A stretch of 64,000 nucleotides of DNA from Marasmius tenuissimus (GCA_029532415.1 JAQOTA010000059.1:682001-746000), one strand, 5' to 3'; positions 1-10,549 are shown, numbered from the stretch's first letter. Made by a program: numbers and translations. The notes: generated by a model from the sequence alone, not told the origin.

Positions 1-26
1 CTTGAGTCCGACGGTGATTTTTTGAT

Positions 27-768
27 CCGGAGTACCGTTGCCGGATAGTTCAAGGTCTATTTCTCACATTCGCAATCTATCAACTCATAATTTTTGGCAT
101 CGGCAATTGCAATTGAAAAATAGGCGCCTAGCTTCCGATTCGTACCCTCCAAGTTCTGTAGTCTCTCATGGCGCGAGATGTTGCTCGTAAGAGATAACGC
201 ATATTAGTATACATTCCAGGTAAGAGAAGAAGGGGTAGAAGCTCGTCTATGCGCGAAAGTCTCTCGCCCATCGGTTACTTACTCCCTTTAAGCGCGCGCC
301 AAATTGACGGGCAGACTTTAACCGGTCAGGCACGGCGCTAACCAAGAAACCCCGTCAAATTCACCCTCTTGATTGGGCGCTGAAATTTTGGAAAGCAGCG
401 AGCAAAGAAAGCTCTATACTCATTATCTTCAGTTAACTGCCTGTTTGGGAGTATTTGACTTGCAGGAAAGGCATAAAGTCATCTCCGCGATGACACAGTC
501 ACCTTCCGGCGGCCGGACCCAACAGAGCCCGTTGCCGTGAAGTTATTACTTCACATTTTTCTACAATTCCTCTCATTATCTGAGTTCATTCACACTCTAT
601 TACTGCCTATAGAGCTTCATATCCACTAAAACATGTCCAGAATCAAGGAGGGAAGCCAAAAAATAGCCATGTAAATTAGCCGATGGTGATGGTAAGGGAC
701 CGAAGTGTGAGTCGGCGGGTCGCAGATGTGAGAAATAGGCCTTGAACTATCCGGCAACCGTACCGGAG
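27..768. mobile_element. 730-bp terminal-inverted-repeat element (33-762) with 6-bp target duplication
   Basis: Bases 33-69 and 726-762 are near-perfect inverted repeats of about 37 bp, starting TAC[C/G]GTTGCCGGATAG. The element is flanked by the direct repeat CCGGAG at 27-32 and 763-768. Removing it joins sequence that aligns with the uninterrupted right arm (reverse complement of about 32590-32640), so the right arm is a natural empty site. There is no transposase ORF, so it is non-autonomous. The superfamily is not clear: the TIR matches no family I recognise, and 6 bp is not a common duplication length. It sits about 200 bp upstream of F-box gene A. Confidence 0.75.
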
Positions 769-799
769 TCGAATGCTTCACCAATTGCGTCCTTGGCTC

Positions 800-836
800 C
801 CACGCACAAGTCATCGCAAGCCATACAGCATTGAGA
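800..836 (+). promoter_or_regulatory. Conserved upstream block of F-box gene A (left arm)
   Basis: The block has CACGCACAAGTCA followed by CATACAGCATT. Related blocks precede F-box B (3152-3215), right-arm A (32541-32583), right-arm B (30143-30210) and the dispersed B copy (41471-41538). Conservation outside coding sequence across paralogues suggests a shared promoter or 5' UTR element. Its function is inferred. Confidence 0.45.
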
Positions 837-964
837 AGGCTTCCAGTCAAAGAGGCTCGGTAGACAGAACATACCGATCGGTGAGTCAGGAATTTCTATT
901 TCCGAGATTGACACTCACGAGCAAGATAATGGCCATTTGGATTTCAGAGAATCTCAGGAAAATC

Positions 965-2830
965 ATGATCCCAGACTCTCATTTCACCAGCGTCCTTCAT
1001 ACGAACTACGTTCCCTCATCGAAAGAGCTCAAAGAGCTACAACAGCTTGTACTCGAACCACAAGAAAAGATCAGGAAGCTTGACGAGGAGATAGAACGCC
1101 TCCAGGCCCAAAGAGATGAACTTCAGCAATTTGTTGACAGTCATCGCGCACTCGCGGCGCCCTTTCGACGACTTCCTGCGGACATTTGGGGCGAGATATT
1201 CGTTCATTGTCTACCCAGGAACCAACTCAACGTTGCTATATGCACAGTTGAGGAGGCTCCGTTGCTTCTCACCACTATTTGTCGAGCGTGGAGGGAGGTC
1301 GCACTGACTACACCGAGACTTTGGAATTCAGTTCATATCTTCGGCACAGAGCCGCCCACGCCCTTGCAGAACGATTACTCCCATAAAGCGAGACAGGCTC
1401 AGGTGCTCCAGGGTATCAAGATGTGGTTGGACAGGTCCGGTTCCCTGCCATTAACCCTTTCCATCTGCGTCGCGGACAACACACCACCGATGTCACCAAG
1501 CCTTTCTGACCAGCTGTCTGAGAATGTGTCCACACACCTGCTCAGATTGATGGACCTTTTGACAGAGTATTCTTTCCGCTGGAGGACTCTCTCGCTTGAC
1601 CGTGCTGTCAGGTCTTTGTACCAGCGATCATTCAACCAGTTGGCGGCAGACGATGTTCCACTCCTAGAGACGATCTACACTGAGGATTTGAGCCTCTTTA
1701 GGGATCTTCATCTCTTTCACCAAAATCCTTGGAACCCTCCCTGGAACAATCCACCGCAAATGGCAGGCACTCCCAGCCCCACACCTATGGCAGATTTTAT
1801 GCCCAAGGTATCCTCACTTCGCTCCCTCCATTTGCAACGAGGCTCGATTCCCACCCTTGGAATTCCCCTTGGCTGGTCTCGTTTGACCGAACTTAGTTTC
1901 GATTTTCGACCGATGGACATTAACAGTCCCTCATCTTCCCCCCGTATTCTGTTGCAAACTCTCGCACGGACATGTCTTTCGCTGAATGTTCTCACATTTC
2001 GCGCGTACCTCCCCGATCCCTTTGGCGATGCAGGAGAGTCTCTCATTGATCCTGTAGAATGGAGTAGCCTTCGAGAACTGAACATTTCGCTCAACGGTTT
2101 GTTCGGTAATCACATAAATCTAGGTGGCGAGCCTCACACCGGTCCCTACTTATTTCTTCCCTTCCTGAAGGACATCTACGGCAGCATCATCACTCCTCAG
2201 CTACTCCGTCTATTCATCCAGCTAGGGCACCGTCGTTGGGGAGAGCCGATATCGGACGACATTTTACCGTTCCGTAAGCTGATCGAAGGTTCCCCCCGTC
2301 TCACGAGCCTTCGATTTAGTGGATACCACATCTTGAAACCAGAAGCCCTCGCGGATTGTTTACAATCCTCTACGTCGTTGACTACTCTCGTCATGCATCC
2401 CGAATACTCTCCAGTCTCGAGGCGTGGAACCACAGGTTCAAGAATGGACTTGGAGGTGATCCCTCCAGCGCCCGATTGGGTTCCAAGGTTCCTTCTGTCA
2501 TTGAATGCCCTTGCCTCGTGCCCCCAGCTCCAGGTGTTTGACATTGGGAAGTGCGGGGATTTCGAGAATCTCAGTTCCGTCCTCGACTTTGTCCAATCCG
2601 AGAGTAGAACATCGACACTAAAGCATCTCAAAGTGGACGCGGGGGAAGTGTGGGGAGAGCGAGCCCTTGCAATGACTTCCCACGCGAGTCTGATAGAGAC
2701 ATTGCGAACGGTTCACGGGATTTCAGTCGATTTAAAGTCGAAAGAGATTGACCCCCCGATGGAATACTGGAACCGTGATCCTCGCTTTGGGCTGCCGAAT
2801 CACACGTATGACTTTGTACCGTACCCTTAG
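965..2830 (+). CDS. F-box-like protein A, left-arm copy (621 aa)
   Basis: Probable substrate-recognition subunit of an SCF ubiquitin ligase, inferred from family. ATG 965 is chosen because the right-arm paralogue begins at the same residue (M-I-P-[DE]-S-H-F), and because the upstream bases contain a 5' UTR intron (gtgagt near 881, acceptor near 948). Residues about 15-50 are a heptad-rich coiled coil. Residues about 60-115 are the F-box-like domain, with FRRLPADIWGEIFVHCLP followed by WREVALTTPRLWNSVH. The remainder is Leu-rich, LRR-like sequence. Single coding exon, no lesions. About 80-85% similar by eye to 30540-32402. A TIR element is inserted just upstream and may affect its promoter. 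Substrate unknown. Confidence 0.85.
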   Translation: MIPDSHFTSVLHTNYVPSSKELKELQQLVLEPQEKIRKLDEEIERLQAQRDELQQFVDSHRALAAPFRRLPADIWGEIFVHCLPRNQLNVAICTVEEAPLLLTTICRAWREVALTTPRLWNSVHIFGTEPPTPLQNDYSHKARQAQVLQGIKMWLDRSGSLPLTLSICVADNTPPMSPSLSDQLSENVSTHLLRLMDLLTEYSFRWRTLSLDRAVRSLYQRSFNQLAADDVPLLETIYTEDLSLFRDLHLFHQNPWNPPWNNPPQMAGTPSPTPMADFMPKVSSLRSLHLQRGSIPTLGIPLGWSRLTELSFDFRPMDINSPSSSPRILLQTLARTCLSLNVLTFRAYLPDPFGDAGESLIDPVEWSSLRELNISLNGLFGNHINLGGEPHTGPYLFLPFLKDIYGSIITPQLLRLFIQLGHRRWGEPISDDILPFRKLIEGSPRLTSLRFSGYHILKPEALADCLQSSTSLTTLVMHPEYSPVSRRGTTGSRMDLEVIPPAPDWVPRFLLSLNALASCPQLQVFDIGKCGDFENLSSVLDFVQSESRTSTLKHLKVDAGEVWGERALAMTSHASLIETLRTVHGISVDLKSKEIDPPMEYWNRDPRFGLPNHTYDFVPYP

Positions 2831-3312
2831 AAGTTGATCTAATAGTAGTACTCACGGGTGTTTTCAGTGTAAGTACATGATGGGTGGTCGTAGTTTCCTG
2901 ACTCCTGCGGATCAGCCGAAGGCCGGTCCGATGACCTCGCCGAAGCCAGGAGCAGGAGCAACTTGTCTTCCAGGTCAACTTTCATTCTTCTCCGTACTGC
3001 TATGACCACATCTAACCGATTCGTTGGCACAGACAGGACTACAAAGCCTCTTATCTTCTGTAATGTGCACTAGGAAAAAGTACATCAATATTAACTGATC
3101 AAATCTCGCTTCCGGGATCACAAATGTTATTCTCGACTTTGTACTGCCTTCCGTGCATGAGTCAACAGCTTAGCAGGTGCTATAGCATTCGATTTGGAGC
3201 AAGACTGGAGAACGGATTGTGTCTGACGAAAGAAAACTGGTCAAGGTGAGTCAAAGGCATCCCATTTCCCAGCATGAGGCTCAACGTAGACTGACGTTGC
3301 GTAGCACCCATC
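2831..3312. other. Intergenic region between F-box A and B with the B 5' UTR intron
   Basis: No gene of its own. Holds the A 3' flank and the B promoter block (3152-3215). A 5' UTR intron (donor gtgagt at about 3246, acceptor gcgtag ending 3305) ends just before the B start codon. The same architecture appears at 30049-30539. Confidence 0.6.
3152..3215 (+). promoter_or_regulatory. Conserved upstream block of F-box gene B (left arm)
   Basis: Contains GAGTCAACAGC, then GCAGGTGCTATAGCATTCGA, then GGAGCAAGAC. It aligns with inverted copies at 30143-30210 and 41471-41538, including the one outside the duplication arms. The B-family promoter therefore travelled with the gene. Role inferred. Confidence 0.5.
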
Positions 3313-5160
3313 ATGCTTCCTGAATCTCACTTCACTCGCGTTCTCTACACAAATTATGTTCCTTCAACGAAAGAGCTCAACGAGATACAGCACCTGGTCA
3401 CCGAGTCACAAGAAAGAATCAGAAAGCTAAATGAAGAGATTGCCCGCCTTCAGGTAGAACGAGATGAACTTCAACGGTTCGTTGATGGTCATTTCGCTCT
3501 CGCGTCACCTTTCCGAAGATTTCCTGCAGACATTTGGGGCGAAATATTTTCCCACTGTTTGCCTGTGAACAAGATGAACGTTGCTGTGTGCACGGTGAAG
3601 GAGGCGCCTCTGCTGCTCACCACCGTTTGTCGAGGATGGAGGGAGATCGCACTCAATACACCGAGGCTGTGGAGTTCTGTCCATTTTTCCGTCTCAGATT
3701 CACCTCCATTCACCGAAAGCGACCATTTGTATCTCGAGCACCAGGAAGCGACTCTCCAAGGGATCGAACTTTGGCTGAACAGGTCTGGATCGCGACCGCT
3801 GACCCTTTCCATCCACATGGACAATAGCGTGTCGCCCGGACTAATCTCGTCTGAAGAGGGCAACGACGAGCTGACCATCTGTTCGAAGCTGATGAAGCTT
3901 CTGGTGGGGTATTCGCGCCGATGGAAGAGTTTCTCACTCACCTCCGGCGTAAGACCATCCTACCAACAAGCTTTGGAGTATCTGAATGCAGACGATGTCC
4001 CTCTCTTGGAGACAGTTTATACCGGGGATATCGGCCTATTTACAACTGTCAATACCTCCTTCCCTGGACTCCCTCCGCGCCCTGCCCCTGTGTCAAACGT
4101 TCTTTGCAAGCTATCTTCACTCCGTTCCCTCCATCTACAACAGGCATCGATGTCATCTCTCCACATTCCTCTTGACTGGGCTCGGTTAACTGAGCTTAGT
4201 TTCAACTTCCAGCCCACTGTGAACTTTGCCCCACCAACGTCTCCCATCACCGCACTGCAGAGAATCGCACAGACATGTCGTTCCTTGGTCGTTCTCACCT
4301 TTCGTTCCAAACTGTCACCCGAGGGTACTCTCATCGACCCCGTAGTTTGGAGTAGTCTACGAGAATTACGGCTGATTTTCGACCCCAATTCTTCACCTCA
4401 GCCTCCTGCTTTTGCTCACACCAGCTCTTTCCCGTTACTTCCCAATGTGAAAGATGTGTACTCCAGCATCATTACTCCTCAACTACTTCGTCTCACCTTA
4501 GAATTAGGAGATCGTCACTGGGGAGGACCATCAACAGACGAGAACCCAGTTCCATTCCATAAACTCGTCGAAGGGGCCCCTGGTCTCTCTCATCTCCAGA
4601 TCGTCGGGTACCATAATCTCGGGGCAGAGGCCCTTTCGCAAAGCCTGCAGAAAGCCCCGTCCTTGACCACACTCAAACTCCAGCCCGATCGGTCTTCGGG
4701 CCACTGGATGGGGTGCGGGATGACAATGATGGGATTTAGAGCCGCTCGACCGCCCTCGGAACGATTCATAGTACCACCTACCGACTGGGTACCTAAGCTA
4801 CTTTCATCACTCAACGAGCTAGGCTCATGTCCTCAGTTGGAGATATCGGACTGTGGGCGGTGCAGACCCGAAGACGTAACGTCGATCCTCGAGTTCGTCC
4901 AGCACGAGAGTCGATTGTCAAGGATGAAACAGCTCCGAGCGGATATGGGGGAACTGGTGACGCAGCAGGTACATACCATGACTTCCCCGAGTCTTTTGGA
5001 GAGCTTGTACTTCTTACGGGCGACGCATGGCATCTCAGTCAAATTGAAGTGGGGAGAAGTTGAGCCCACGCCGGGGCCCCAGTGGAAAATGACCGTTAAC
5101 CCTTACTCTGGATTATTGATACCTGCTATAAGCCCTTGGGAAGGCGAGAGCGACTGGTAA
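3313..5160 (+). CDS. F-box-like protein B, left-arm copy (615 aa)
   Basis: Paralogue of gene A with the same plan: N-terminal MLPESHFTRVLYTNYVPS, coiled coil at about 15-50, F-box-like domain at about 60-115 (FRRFPADIWGEIFSHCLP, then WREIALNTPRLWSSVHFS) and an LRR-like C-terminal half. Single coding exon behind a 5' UTR intron. ATG 3313 agrees with both other B copies. No stop or frameshift. Same strand as gene A, 480 bp downstream. Likely an SCF adaptor; substrate unknown. Three open B copies in one window suggest retained function or recent amplification. Confidence 0.85.
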   Translation: MLPESHFTRVLYTNYVPSTKELNEIQHLVTESQERIRKLNEEIARLQVERDELQRFVDGHFALASPFRRFPADIWGEIFSHCLPVNKMNVAVCTVKEAPLLLTTVCRGWREIALNTPRLWSSVHFSVSDSPPFTESDHLYLEHQEATLQGIELWLNRSGSRPLTLSIHMDNSVSPGLISSEEGNDELTICSKLMKLLVGYSRRWKSFSLTSGVRPSYQQALEYLNADDVPLLETVYTGDIGLFTTVNTSFPGLPPRPAPVSNVLCKLSSLRSLHLQQASMSSLHIPLDWARLTELSFNFQPTVNFAPPTSPITALQRIAQTCRSLVVLTFRSKLSPEGTLIDPVVWSSLRELRLIFDPNSSPQPPAFAHTSSFPLLPNVKDVYSSIITPQLLRLTLELGDRHWGGPSTDENPVPFHKLVEGAPGLSHLQIVGYHNLGAEALSQSLQKAPSLTTLKLQPDRSSGHWMGCGMTMMGFRAARPPSERFIVPPTDWVPKLLSSLNELGSCPQLEISDCGRCRPEDVTSILEFVQHESRLSRMKQLRADMGELVTQQVHTMTSPSLLESLYFLRATHGISVKLKWGEVEPTPGPQWKMTVNPYSGLLIPAISPWEGESDW

Positions 5161-5517
5161 GCGGTGGACCTGTTGTTGTTTGTAGTGATTGTAAACCTTA
5201 TTGTTGCTGTACAATTTATGTCTATGTCTGTTGTACCTAAGTATCAAATTTGCACAATCCTGTCGTTCTCGTGAGAGCGTGCCCAGAACGTCTGGAACTG
5301 TGATGACCGGGCAACGGAAAGAAGGCCTCAAAACTTCTGCCGTCAGAGGCGATATCTCTCTCGATGAAGATATTAACATCGCTCACAGCCACTGTTAAGC
5401 CTCAAATGAACGCTCAGATCTTGGATGTCTGACCCGCAAGATGTACTGGATAAGAACAATATACCGTACATACAAGGAACGTCGAATCTCGAGAGACCTA
5501 TACACCGAACTGTCGTA
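5161..5517. other. Convergent intergenic region between F-box B and F-box C relic
   Basis: 3' flanks of two convergent genes. Aligns with about 27821-28176 in the right arm. No separate gene is supported. Confidence 0.5.
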
Positions 5518-7206
5518 TCAAAGCTTCCCGATATTGATACTGACCCCATACTCTCTTTCCGCTTCTCTTATTCTCTCGCTAAGCTCCGAGCTAAGATTTT
5601 CCCGCAAAGGCGATGCATCATTCGAATTTATCCCCTCGACGCGAGACAGGCAGAACTCTGCGAGACGACAAATTCGACCTTGACCTGGACCTTCATCAAC
5701 GTCGCCGGCAACAGTAACAGAGCCAGTCCTTCGTGATATCAACTCCAACACGTTCTCGACAGCAGCGTGGTCGATAGTGAAATCCGAGAACCTCAGACGG
5801 ACCGACGTGAGCTTTGAAAACATAGGGTCCATGACGAAGGACAGTATCTCTTCTTCGCTCGTTGGAGCAGTTGTGATCGATTTGATGATCAGATCGACGC
5901 GTTTAAGGGTGCTTTGACGCGACCGGAGCAGTTCAAAGAGTGTGTTATCATCCGAACTGGGCGTTTCAAGTTCCCTATCCATAATGTGAGGTTCTCCAGG
6001 GGTGCAGAGGACTCTTGGACCATCGGAAGCAATGAATCAAGCCAGTCGCTGCAGCGCAGGCTGAGACTTGTAAGAGAAGGTAGCATGAGAGAGGAGAGGA
6101 ACTTGTATACGTTCAAATCTTCGCCGGAGACGAGGTATCTGGTTTCCGAGTCTGAGATGGAAAGCATCCGAAGGGAGGGTATATTGAAGCTCCTGGGAAT
6201 CATTGGGCTAGCGTTGTACCTGTCCCTTGAAGGCCACGACTGTTTGAGATCGCTAACCAGGAGCGTTTCGAGCCGCCTGCACGCTTGCAGCATGGGCAAC
6301 AACTCCGACAATAGCGTCCAGCCATCCACGCGTCCGATCTCCAAGAACGTAAGGCGAGAGTAGTTCAATGAACCATCGAAGATCGCGACAGAGACTCTGG
6401 ACAGCCCAGGTGCCCGATTGAGCGCCTGTGAGAGTGATCTAAGATGAGGAGGCAGGGGCCCTATCGATTTGAACTGGTACGACTCCAGGAGTGGGAAGGA
6501 GAAGTTGTTCGCTACTGGAAACTGGAAGCCACCGCTGTACAAATAAAGGTCCCTGCAGTAGGATAGGTGCTTTGATAAAGTCTCCTACAAACGGCACCAT
6601 CGTTCAGGGACGCCAAGGCTGTCCCCAATACATCACTCGAAGCCTTGAGATACGACCTTGAGATCTGGCGACGTACATTTTGACCAGATCATGAATAACA
6701 TCGGGAATCCGACACCCATAGTCACAGATAGAAAGAGTGTCCCAGAGAGACGGGCGTCCTATGGCGACGCGACGCCACCGAGTACAAACGCGTGAGATAT
6801 CGAGGGGAGGTGTTTTGGATTGGATAGAGGTATATCGACCATAATCTTCAGGGGATGTGACGATCCAAAGGGAATATTTGTCCGGCGAGCAGCAAACAAG
6901 CTCGAAGATCTGCTCCCAAATCTCGGCTGGAATTCTGCGCTGAGCAGAAAGAACAGCTCGATACTGACGGAGCCTCTTGTCAGCCTTGCTCTTTTCTGTC
7001 TTCAACTGTTTGATCCGCTCCTGAAGTATAGCTAATTCTTCTTGACACCTCTTCACGAACGCCATGTCGTCTTCTAGCCCTGCCTTGAGCGACACAAGCT
7101 CTGCGTCCAAAGGAACATAGTCGAAATGAAGTGTTCGGTCGTTAAGCGAATGAACTGAAAATGGAGGTACCTCAATTAGGGAAGCTTCAACCAGTTGTTG
7201 CTGCAT
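5518..7206 (-). pseudogene. F-box-like gene C, left-arm copy (broken)
   Basis: Homologous to the intact gene at 32880-34556. The start (M-Q-Q-Q-L at 7206), coiled coil and F-box region (SAQRRIPAEIWEQIFELVCC, then WRRVAIGRPSLWDTL) are open down to about 6604. A TGA and a frame change then occur (about 6604-6615), followed by an in-frame TAG near 6590 where the right copy has TGG. A 1-base deletion near 5965 shifts frame again before the conserved end ...VSINIGKL. The piece 5889-6542 continues the LRR-like part. The lesions differ from those of the right-arm copy. Confidence 0.75.
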
Positions 7207-7624
7207 TTCTGTGAGGTCTGTAACGATCGGATAGTCAGTTTCGAGAAATCTTGGAACACGTTGTCAATACAGACCTACGATTTTCGAGTCTCAGAGACGA
7301 GAGCTTGGCCCCAATGAATAAAGATGAACTTGAACGAGCAAACTATGAGGTCGAATTGTGCGATGGTGATGGTTGTGGAAAGAGTTTGACGCCCCTTGCT
7401 CCCCGTAGTGGTGACATTATCTCATCACGCCTCCTTTCCGACGTCCAAGACCCTGCCAGAGCCTTAGGTTACCTATATCGACCGTACTGCAAGTGCGAGG
7501 ACATTGACTCGACAGTAATTAGTTCCATTTGATCTACAGTATAGTACAATGCTCCTATATACATGACAGCAAAGTCAAGAAACGAAAAAAAAGGCAAACA
7601 AGGCAACATGCGTACGATCTGAGC
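7207..7624. other. Gap between F-box C relic and Ric8
   Basis: Holds the 5' flank of F-box C (probable 5' UTR intron ending at the cag before its ATG) and the Ric8 3' flank. Aligned in the right arm at 25730-26141. A 93-codon open frame on the plus strand here is not conserved in the other copy, so I do not call it a gene. Confidence 0.5.
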
Positions 7625-9560
7625 CTACTGTTGCATACTTTTCTGAATCGCCTTGCGCACAGGATTCTGTTCTGGGCTCAACGCTCCAGTCTTCTCCATC
7701 CTATCGAACAACACAAACAGTTTCTCCATCTCCTGTTCTTTCTCTTCCTCTGTCATACCGTCCATAGGGTTGCTCCGTGTCTCGGGAACGTATGTTCCTG
7801 TGATAGGATTGACCTGCCTTGTCTCCGAAGGACCAGCAAACGTCATCTCCGACTCTCCTTCCTCCCCAGTCCTATTGGAACCTTCATCGGCTGCACCTTC
7901 GTCTGTGACCTCCGTAACTGTTGCACTCGTCGAATTCGAAGCATCCGGCGCACTCATGACCCCCTTCTCAAACAAGAACCCAGCAACATGTCCATACCCG
8001 ACCTTACTGCACAGCACCCCCGCATCCTGCCCACACATTGCATAAAGGAGCTCTCCGACGCTCTCCTTCAACCGCTTAAAGTACACACTCCCCATCAACC
8101 TTAAACATCGTCCAAGTAACGTCGCTCGTTCGTCTAACGGTCGTTCTGGGTCCCGATCGAGGTCATCTGGAACTATGTAAGAGCAGATGCGCGATCGAGC
8201 GGAGACGTCTCCGATACAGAGGCGCGTGGCGAGAACGATGAGGGGAGCTAGGACGTCGTCCAGGTCGTCTTGGGGGTGTTTAGATGTAGCGAACGCACGA
8301 ACAGACTCGGCGTCGGGGGATTCGCTACCGGGGAAGTAGAATTTGAGAGTCTTGGAAAGGAGTGTGTTTGTGTGCTCCACGACGTCTGGCTGGCCTTCTC
8401 CGGTTGTTACGAACCATTTCGAGCGGAGCGTCTCGTTGAGGGGGATAGTGATAAGTCCATGTATGGCACTCGTCAACGGTGGTTGAAGCGGGGTGGGTTC
8501 GGTGTCTGGAGGTGGCAGGGAGAGGTAGAGCCTGACGATAGGAGACAGGAATCCGTCTAGTTTCGGGCTCCAGTAATCCCCCATGATCTTTGCTTCGTCG
8601 GCAGACCAGGCTGGCGCTTCAGATGACTGAGCTTCGCTCTCTACCATCTGCAATGAGTGAAAGGAGGTGAGTGTCGATGATGGAAGGATCGATATCTCCG
8701 ACGCACCTTGGGATAATGCAACAATAGATTGAATGAAAACTTCAACAGATCCGCTATAGCTTCCTGACCCATGCTGGCCTTCGTATTCTTCAAGTACTTT
8801 GCTGATGCTAACTCCATCTTTGCACCGACGATATCACCTATCGATTCTCCGTCGTGGTCTTCTTCGACTAGCCATACTATGAACGGTGATCTGGATACTG
8901 ATGCAAGAAAGAGAATTCTCGATACGATGAAAATCTCGTCGCTGGTCGTAGCTTGCTAGGCAAAGACATCAGGAAAGATACAGAAAAATAGGGCTGACTG
9001 ACATACCTTAAGCAGTTTGACACAAGCTTCGCCACCGTTGACCTCTTCCGATATGAACGTCGATCGGCCATCCTCGAAGAGCAGCATTGCGTTGGCTATG
9101 CACTTCAAAGCCTCGCAAGAGCCATTCAGGTCGTCCCTCTCCTTCAAGCTGGTAGCGATCGAGAGTAGGGTCGATAATCCAGCCTCTGACGCTAGATATT
9201 CTGATCCTTGAGGGTGCCTTCCGAGCATTTTGACCGCTAACAAGGCCTGACTGGCATCTGATAGGTTTAGTTCAGTGTATTGTAGAGATCGTAAAGACGC
9301 GATGTGCACGCACTTTCATCTGATATTCTCGAATCCGTCCCTCTCGACTTGATATCGCTCAGCAAAAGCTTCAAAAGCTTAGTACGACTTGATTGGCTGA
9401 CAGTGAACCCTGGTGCTGTGAGAGGTTCGTCAAAATCAAAAGCTCTGACAGACAGAGCGGAGGAGCCCTCACTGGCGATGATAGACTGTAAGACCCTCGA
9501 CACATCCGCTGTAGATGAAGACGACGCGAGAGCTGTATAGGCATCAGCAACGTCTACCAT
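7625..9560 (-). CDS. ric8: Ric8/synembryn: G-alpha guanine nucleotide exchange factor and chaperone (about 589 aa)
   Basis: Four exons: 9560-9314, 9257-9007, 8955-8707 and 8647-7625. All junctions keep frame (166+83+341 codons). Recognised from the armadillo-like helical repeats (ALLAVKMLGRHPQGSEYL; SCEALKCIANAMLLFEDGR) and the family C-terminus (NPMDGMTEEEKEQEMEKLF, VLFDRMEKTGALSPEQNPV). Ric8 proteins fold nascent G-alpha subunits and promote GDP release, in the cytosol and at the plasma membrane. An atypical G-alpha gene lies 4.4 kb away. A truncated inverted copy is at 24243-25729. Divergent from RSA3 with a gap of about 280 bp. Start at ATG 9560. Confidence 0.9.
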
Positions 9561-9836
9561 TTTTAGGCGACACGATTAGAATCGCTGTAGTGTGTGTGAC
9601 GATTCAGTGAATATTCAGAAGCCGTGCTTTGAGGCGCAAACCTAGCAGCAAGTCAAAGGCAGAAACGATGCGAAAGAACGATCTAGGACGAAACGGGATG
9701 ATGGTTGGACTGAGAGAGGTGATAACCGCTCAATGGAACAAGACTCAGAGCTCTTAGGCGCCCAAAGCACGTGCAATGTTAGGCGCTTCCGGGCGCTTGT
9801 CGTGGTCGAGTGTTTTTCTTTTTCACCACGTCACCA
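9561..9836. promoter_or_regulatory. Bidirectional promoter between ric8 and RSA3
   Basis: 276 bp separate the two divergent start codons, so both promoters must lie here unless 5' UTR introns extend them. No clear TATA box. Contains a repeated TTAGGCGC-like motif (about 9757 and 9779). Confidence 0.5.
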
Positions 9837-10549
9837 ATGGCTGCCGCTGCAGCGAAACCTGTAGTCCCTAGGAAACGCAATCGAAAGAGAAAGAGACGCG
9901 CAGACTTCTCATCTTCGTCCTCGTCCTCCTCCTCTTCCGATTCAGACTCTGAATCGGATACCGAAAAACCTGGAGTAGCAGTCAAAGTTACACGAAAAGT
10001 TGCACCTGCAGCTCCAGCGGCTACAACAGCTGGCAAGAAGGACGGTTTGGATGGTCCATCTTCGAGCTCAGAATCCTCAGCATCGTCCTCGGAAGAGTCT
10101 GATTCGGATGATGAACTTCAGAAACGGCGACCTCAAACTCAAACTCGAGTTGAACCGGGCACACATGAAGGAATGGCTCCAATAGAGGAGAGCAGAGCTA
10201 GATTAGCTTCACCTCCGCCTCCATCGACAGCTATTCCGTCGTTTTTGGAGCCACAAGATGGGCAAACTTCTGAACAGCGTGAACAAGAAATGCGGGACAA
10301 GTTCAGAAAGTTCTGGATGAGTGCTGTTGCAGATGGCTTTAAAGACGATCTGGAGGAGATCAGGAAGGTGCACTCTCTCTTCATATTGCCCCGTTATCGC
10401 TCTTGATTTACCAGAACATGTGTTTGCAGGAACCCAATCTCACGACTTCAAAACTTTCACTTTTGATCGAATCACTTGCATCGGGTGCAGACTTGTTCTC
10501 TGCGACCGAAAAGAACGGGGTGAACGAGATGGAGATACTTATTGGGTGA
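9837..10549 (+). CDS. RSA3: Ribosome assembly protein 3 (Rsa3-like, 216 aa)
   Basis: Two exons, 9837-10367 and 10430-10549, joined across a 62-bp gtgcac...gcag intron. The N-terminus is basic (RKRNRKRKRRADF), followed by long Ser/Asp/Glu tracts typical of nucleolar proteins. The C-terminus has the conserved Rsa3 block FRKFWMSAVADGFKDDLEEI, then EPNLT and LIESLASGADLFS across the splice. Rsa3 acts in the nucleolus in early 60S subunit assembly with Dbp6-type helicase complexes. Start is the first ATG, giving MAAAAAKP. The Ser run is encoded by an imperfect microsatellite at about 9913-9940. Confidence 0.85.

Larger units (their letters stand above)
1..9130 (+). repeat. Left arm of a large inverted duplication
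   Basis: Gene order is F-box A(+), F-box B(+), F-box C(-), Ric8(-). The same genes occur in mirror order at 24243-32640, and non-coding stretches (5' UTR introns, gaps between A and B) also align, so this is a segmental duplication and not independent gene copies. Homology starts at or before base 1, because bases 1-26 match the right arm beyond the inserted element at 33-762. It stops inside Ric8 exon 2 near 9130. The copies differ by many substitutions and small indels, so the event is not recent. Confidence 0.9.

Noticed and set aside
7251..7532. 93-codon plus-strand frame between F-box C and ric8
   Set aside because: Not kept open in the right-arm copy and covers the expected 5' region of F-box C.
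7529..8104. Long plus-strand frame over ric8 exon 4
   Set aside because: Antisense to a clearly conserved exon; no family match.
9779..10036. Minus-strand frame rich in Asp/Glu over the RSA3 N-terminus
   Set aside because: Antisense shadow of the Ser tract in RSA3; no ATG-based start or splice context.
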